Part shown: one piece after another, positions 6,038 through 7,237 of the stretch
How the letters are laid out: every line of letters starts with the position of its first letter
Numbering within the stretch: position 1 is the first letter of the stretch
Source of the DNA: Burkholderiaceae bacterium
GTDB lineage: Bacteria > Pseudomonadota > Gammaproteobacteria > Burkholderiales > Burkholderiaceae
Assembly (NCBI GenBank): GCA_025458735.1
Contig: JALORV010000079.1
Coordinates: 1 to 7,237 of the forward strand
Reading direction: 5' to 3'
DNA: 7,237 nucleotides
Position numbers and translations under genes: made by a program
The notes under the pieces: generated by a model
Database searches by the model: none
Told to the model about the DNA's origin: nothing
The model's input: the letters and a program-made list of their open reading frames with translations, nothing else

Positions 6038-7080
6038 GGGTGCCTGCATCCGCTGCTGCCGAACCGGCCGCCGTGCCGCCCACGCTGCAATTGGTTCGCG
6101 AGAACCGGCCTGCCGACGCGGGCGCACCGCCGCTCATCACCGTCGTCGTCTGCGCGTACCGGCACGCGGCCTACATCGACGAGTGCCTGGCCAGCGTCGA
6201 CGCCACCGCACCGGGGATCGCCATCGAACTGATCGTCATCGACGACGGCTCGCCCGACGACACCCTGGCGCGTTGCCTGGCCTTCGCGTTCCGCACCGAC
6301 TTGCGGCTGCGCATCTACACCAAGCCCAACCAGGGGCTGGTGCACTCACTGCAGTGCGGGTTGGCGCTGGCCGAAGGGCGCTACTTCGCGGTGATGGCGT
6401 CGGACGACAGCTACGTGCCGGGCGGGCTCGAAAAGGTGCAGGCGGCACTGCTCGCGAGCGAGTCGACGATCGGTGCCCTGATATGCCAGGCGGCATATCT
6501 CGCCGAACACGGCAACCCCATCGACGGCAGGCCCGTTTACGGCCAAGCGCATGCCGTCCTGCTCCGCGGCAGCGCGGCCGAGCGTCTGGATGCGGTGTGC
6601 ACCGAGTACCCGAAGCCGCTGCTGCTTCAAGCCTCTGTCTTCGAAACGCGTCTCCTGCGCGAAATCGGCGTCTGGCACGACGGCCTGGCGCTCGACGACT
6701 GGCCGACATTCATCCGCGTCTTCATGGCCGAGGCGGCAAACAAGACCTCGGTGCGCTACTGCAGCGATATCGTGCTGGCGCGCTACCGCCTGCACGGCGA
6801 CGGCGTGCACAACCGGCTCGACCGGCAATTGCGGCTGACCGAGCAGGTGGCTCGCGAATTGGTGCCGCCGCACTACCGCGCCGCCTGCCTGGCCAACGTG
6901 CGCATCGACATTGGCTTGATCCACCTGTACGGCGGCAACCGTGCCTACGGGCTGTGGCTGTGCCTGCGTGGCTTGCTCACCGCGCCGACGCCTCGCACCG
7001 TCGGCCGCATCTGGCGGCGGGGCGCGAGAGCGCTGTCGCGACGCCTGCGACCCACAACGCTGCGCGGGGGGGCGGGCTGA
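6034..7080 (+). CDS. Family 2 (GT-A fold) glycosyltransferase
   Basis: This 348-residue cytoplasmic or membrane-bound enzyme would transfer a sugar from a nucleotide donor onto a growing lipid-linked glycan. Residues 1-33 are alanine/proline-rich and probably disordered. The GT-A domain begins at LITVVVCAYRHAAYIDECL (34-52). It carries the nucleotide-binding IDDGSPDDT (69-77), the NQGLVHSLQCGLALAEG stretch (99-115), the metal-binding type SDD (123-125) and a probable catalytic acidic pair in LDDW (220-223). YRLHGDGVHN (251-260) matches a conserved late motif in this group. The C-terminus (about 300-348) has a short hydrophobic stretch and many arginines, suggesting membrane contact. The start overlaps the flippase stop; no strong ribosome-binding site is seen, so coupled translation is likely. 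The open frame extends far upstream inside the flippase gene, but that part is a shadow. Donor and acceptor sugars cannot be told from the sequence. Confidence 0.93.
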   Translation: MRVPASAAAEPAAVPPTLQLVRENRPADAGAPPLITVVVCAYRHAAYIDECLASVDATAPGIAIELIVIDDGSPDDTLARCLAFAFRTDLRLRIYTKPNQGLVHSLQCGLALAEGRYFAVMASDDSYVPGGLEKVQAALLASESTIGALICQAAYLAEHGNPIDGRPVYGQAHAVLLRGSAAERLDAVCTEYPKPLLLQASVFETRLLREIGVWHDGLALDDWPTFIRVFMAEAANKTSVRYCSDIVLARYRLHGDGVHNRLDRQLRLTEQVARELVPPHYRAACLANVRIDIGLIHLYGGNRAYGLWLCLRGLLTAPTPRTVGRIWRRGARALSRRLRPTTLRGGAG

Positions 7081-7083
7081 ACG

Positions 7084-7237
7084 ATGCCGTACCTGATGCT
7101 GTTCGCCTGGGCCATCGTTGCCGCGATGCTGGCCCGTGTGACACCCGCATTGCGCCGGCCGGTGGGCGCTGCGATGGCGGCCACGCTGGTGGTTTTTGCC
7201 GGGATGCGTGCCGACAGCGTGGACTACGCGGGCTATC
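7084..7237 (+). CDS. EpsG-like / Wzy-type polysaccharide polymerase (5' part of gene)
   Basis: The first 51 codons of a membrane protein run off the right edge. They encode a hydrophobic helix (PYLMLFAWAIVAAMLARV, residues 2-19), a short basic turn (LRRP), a second hydrophobic stretch (AAMAATLVVFAGM) and then MRADSVDYAGY. The pattern 'FAG.R....DY..Y' right after the second helix is typical of the EpsG family, multi-pass proteins proposed to polymerise exopolysaccharide repeat units. The gene begins three bases after the glycosyltransferase stop, with a G-rich stretch upstream (7066-7075) as a poor ribosome-binding site. Being next to a Wzx-type flippase and a glycosyltransferase fits a Wzy role. 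Only the start is visible, so another membrane glycan protein is not excluded. Confidence 0.7.
   Translation, partial: MPYLMLFAWAIVAAMLARVTPALRRPVGAAMAATLVVFAGMRADSVDYAGY

Noticed and set aside
4652..6127. Long open frame (491 codons) on the minus strand across the flippase
   Set aside because: It is antisense to clear WzxE-like sequence, is rich in Arg, Gln, His and Ala as GC-rich shadow frames are, and shows no known motif.

Overview
The window is GC-rich and densely packed, with all genes on the + strand. Four of the gene junctions are ATGA stop/start overlaps. The gene families, the codon bias and the style of the cyclophilin lipoprotein suggest a high-GC betaproteobacterium, perhaps of the order Burkholderiales. 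That placement is inference; no taxonomic marker is present.

Region 1 (1-3439) is a type I secretion operon. It holds the 3' end of a PrtD-like ABC exporter (its membrane part lies left of the window), then a complete HlyD/PrtE-type periplasmic adaptor, then a TolC-type outer-membrane channel. Together these would form a one-step export path from cytoplasm to outside. The exported protein is not in the window.

Region 2 (3436-4404): a predicted lipoprotein overlaps the tolC-like stop codon. It has a beta-rich N-terminal domain and a C-terminal cyclophilin-type peptidyl-prolyl isomerase domain. Its coupling to the exporter genes suggests a folding helper at the cell envelope, possibly for the exported protein. 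Two tandem hairpins lie just after its stop and probably mark the end of this operon.

Region 3 (4405-4776) has no intact gene. It ends in a short relic resembling the C-terminus of a DegT/WecE-type sugar aminotransferase. The relic's stop overlaps the next start codon.

Region 4 (4773-7237) is the start of a surface-polysaccharide cluster: a WzxE-like lipid-linked glycan flippase, a family 2 glycosyltransferase, and the first 51 codons of an EpsG/Wzy-like polymerase. This is the layout of a Wzx/Wzy-dependent pathway. The flippase is broken near 5175-5189, where the reading frame changes and about nine residues expected from E. coli WzxE are missing. This fits a deletion of about 28 bases. With the aminotransferase relic, this edge of the cluster looks decayed, while the glycosyltransferase and polymerase frames are intact as far as seen.

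No clearly undescribed system is visible. The most unusual point is the cyclophilin lipoprotein built into a type I secretion operon, with one non-standard active-site position.
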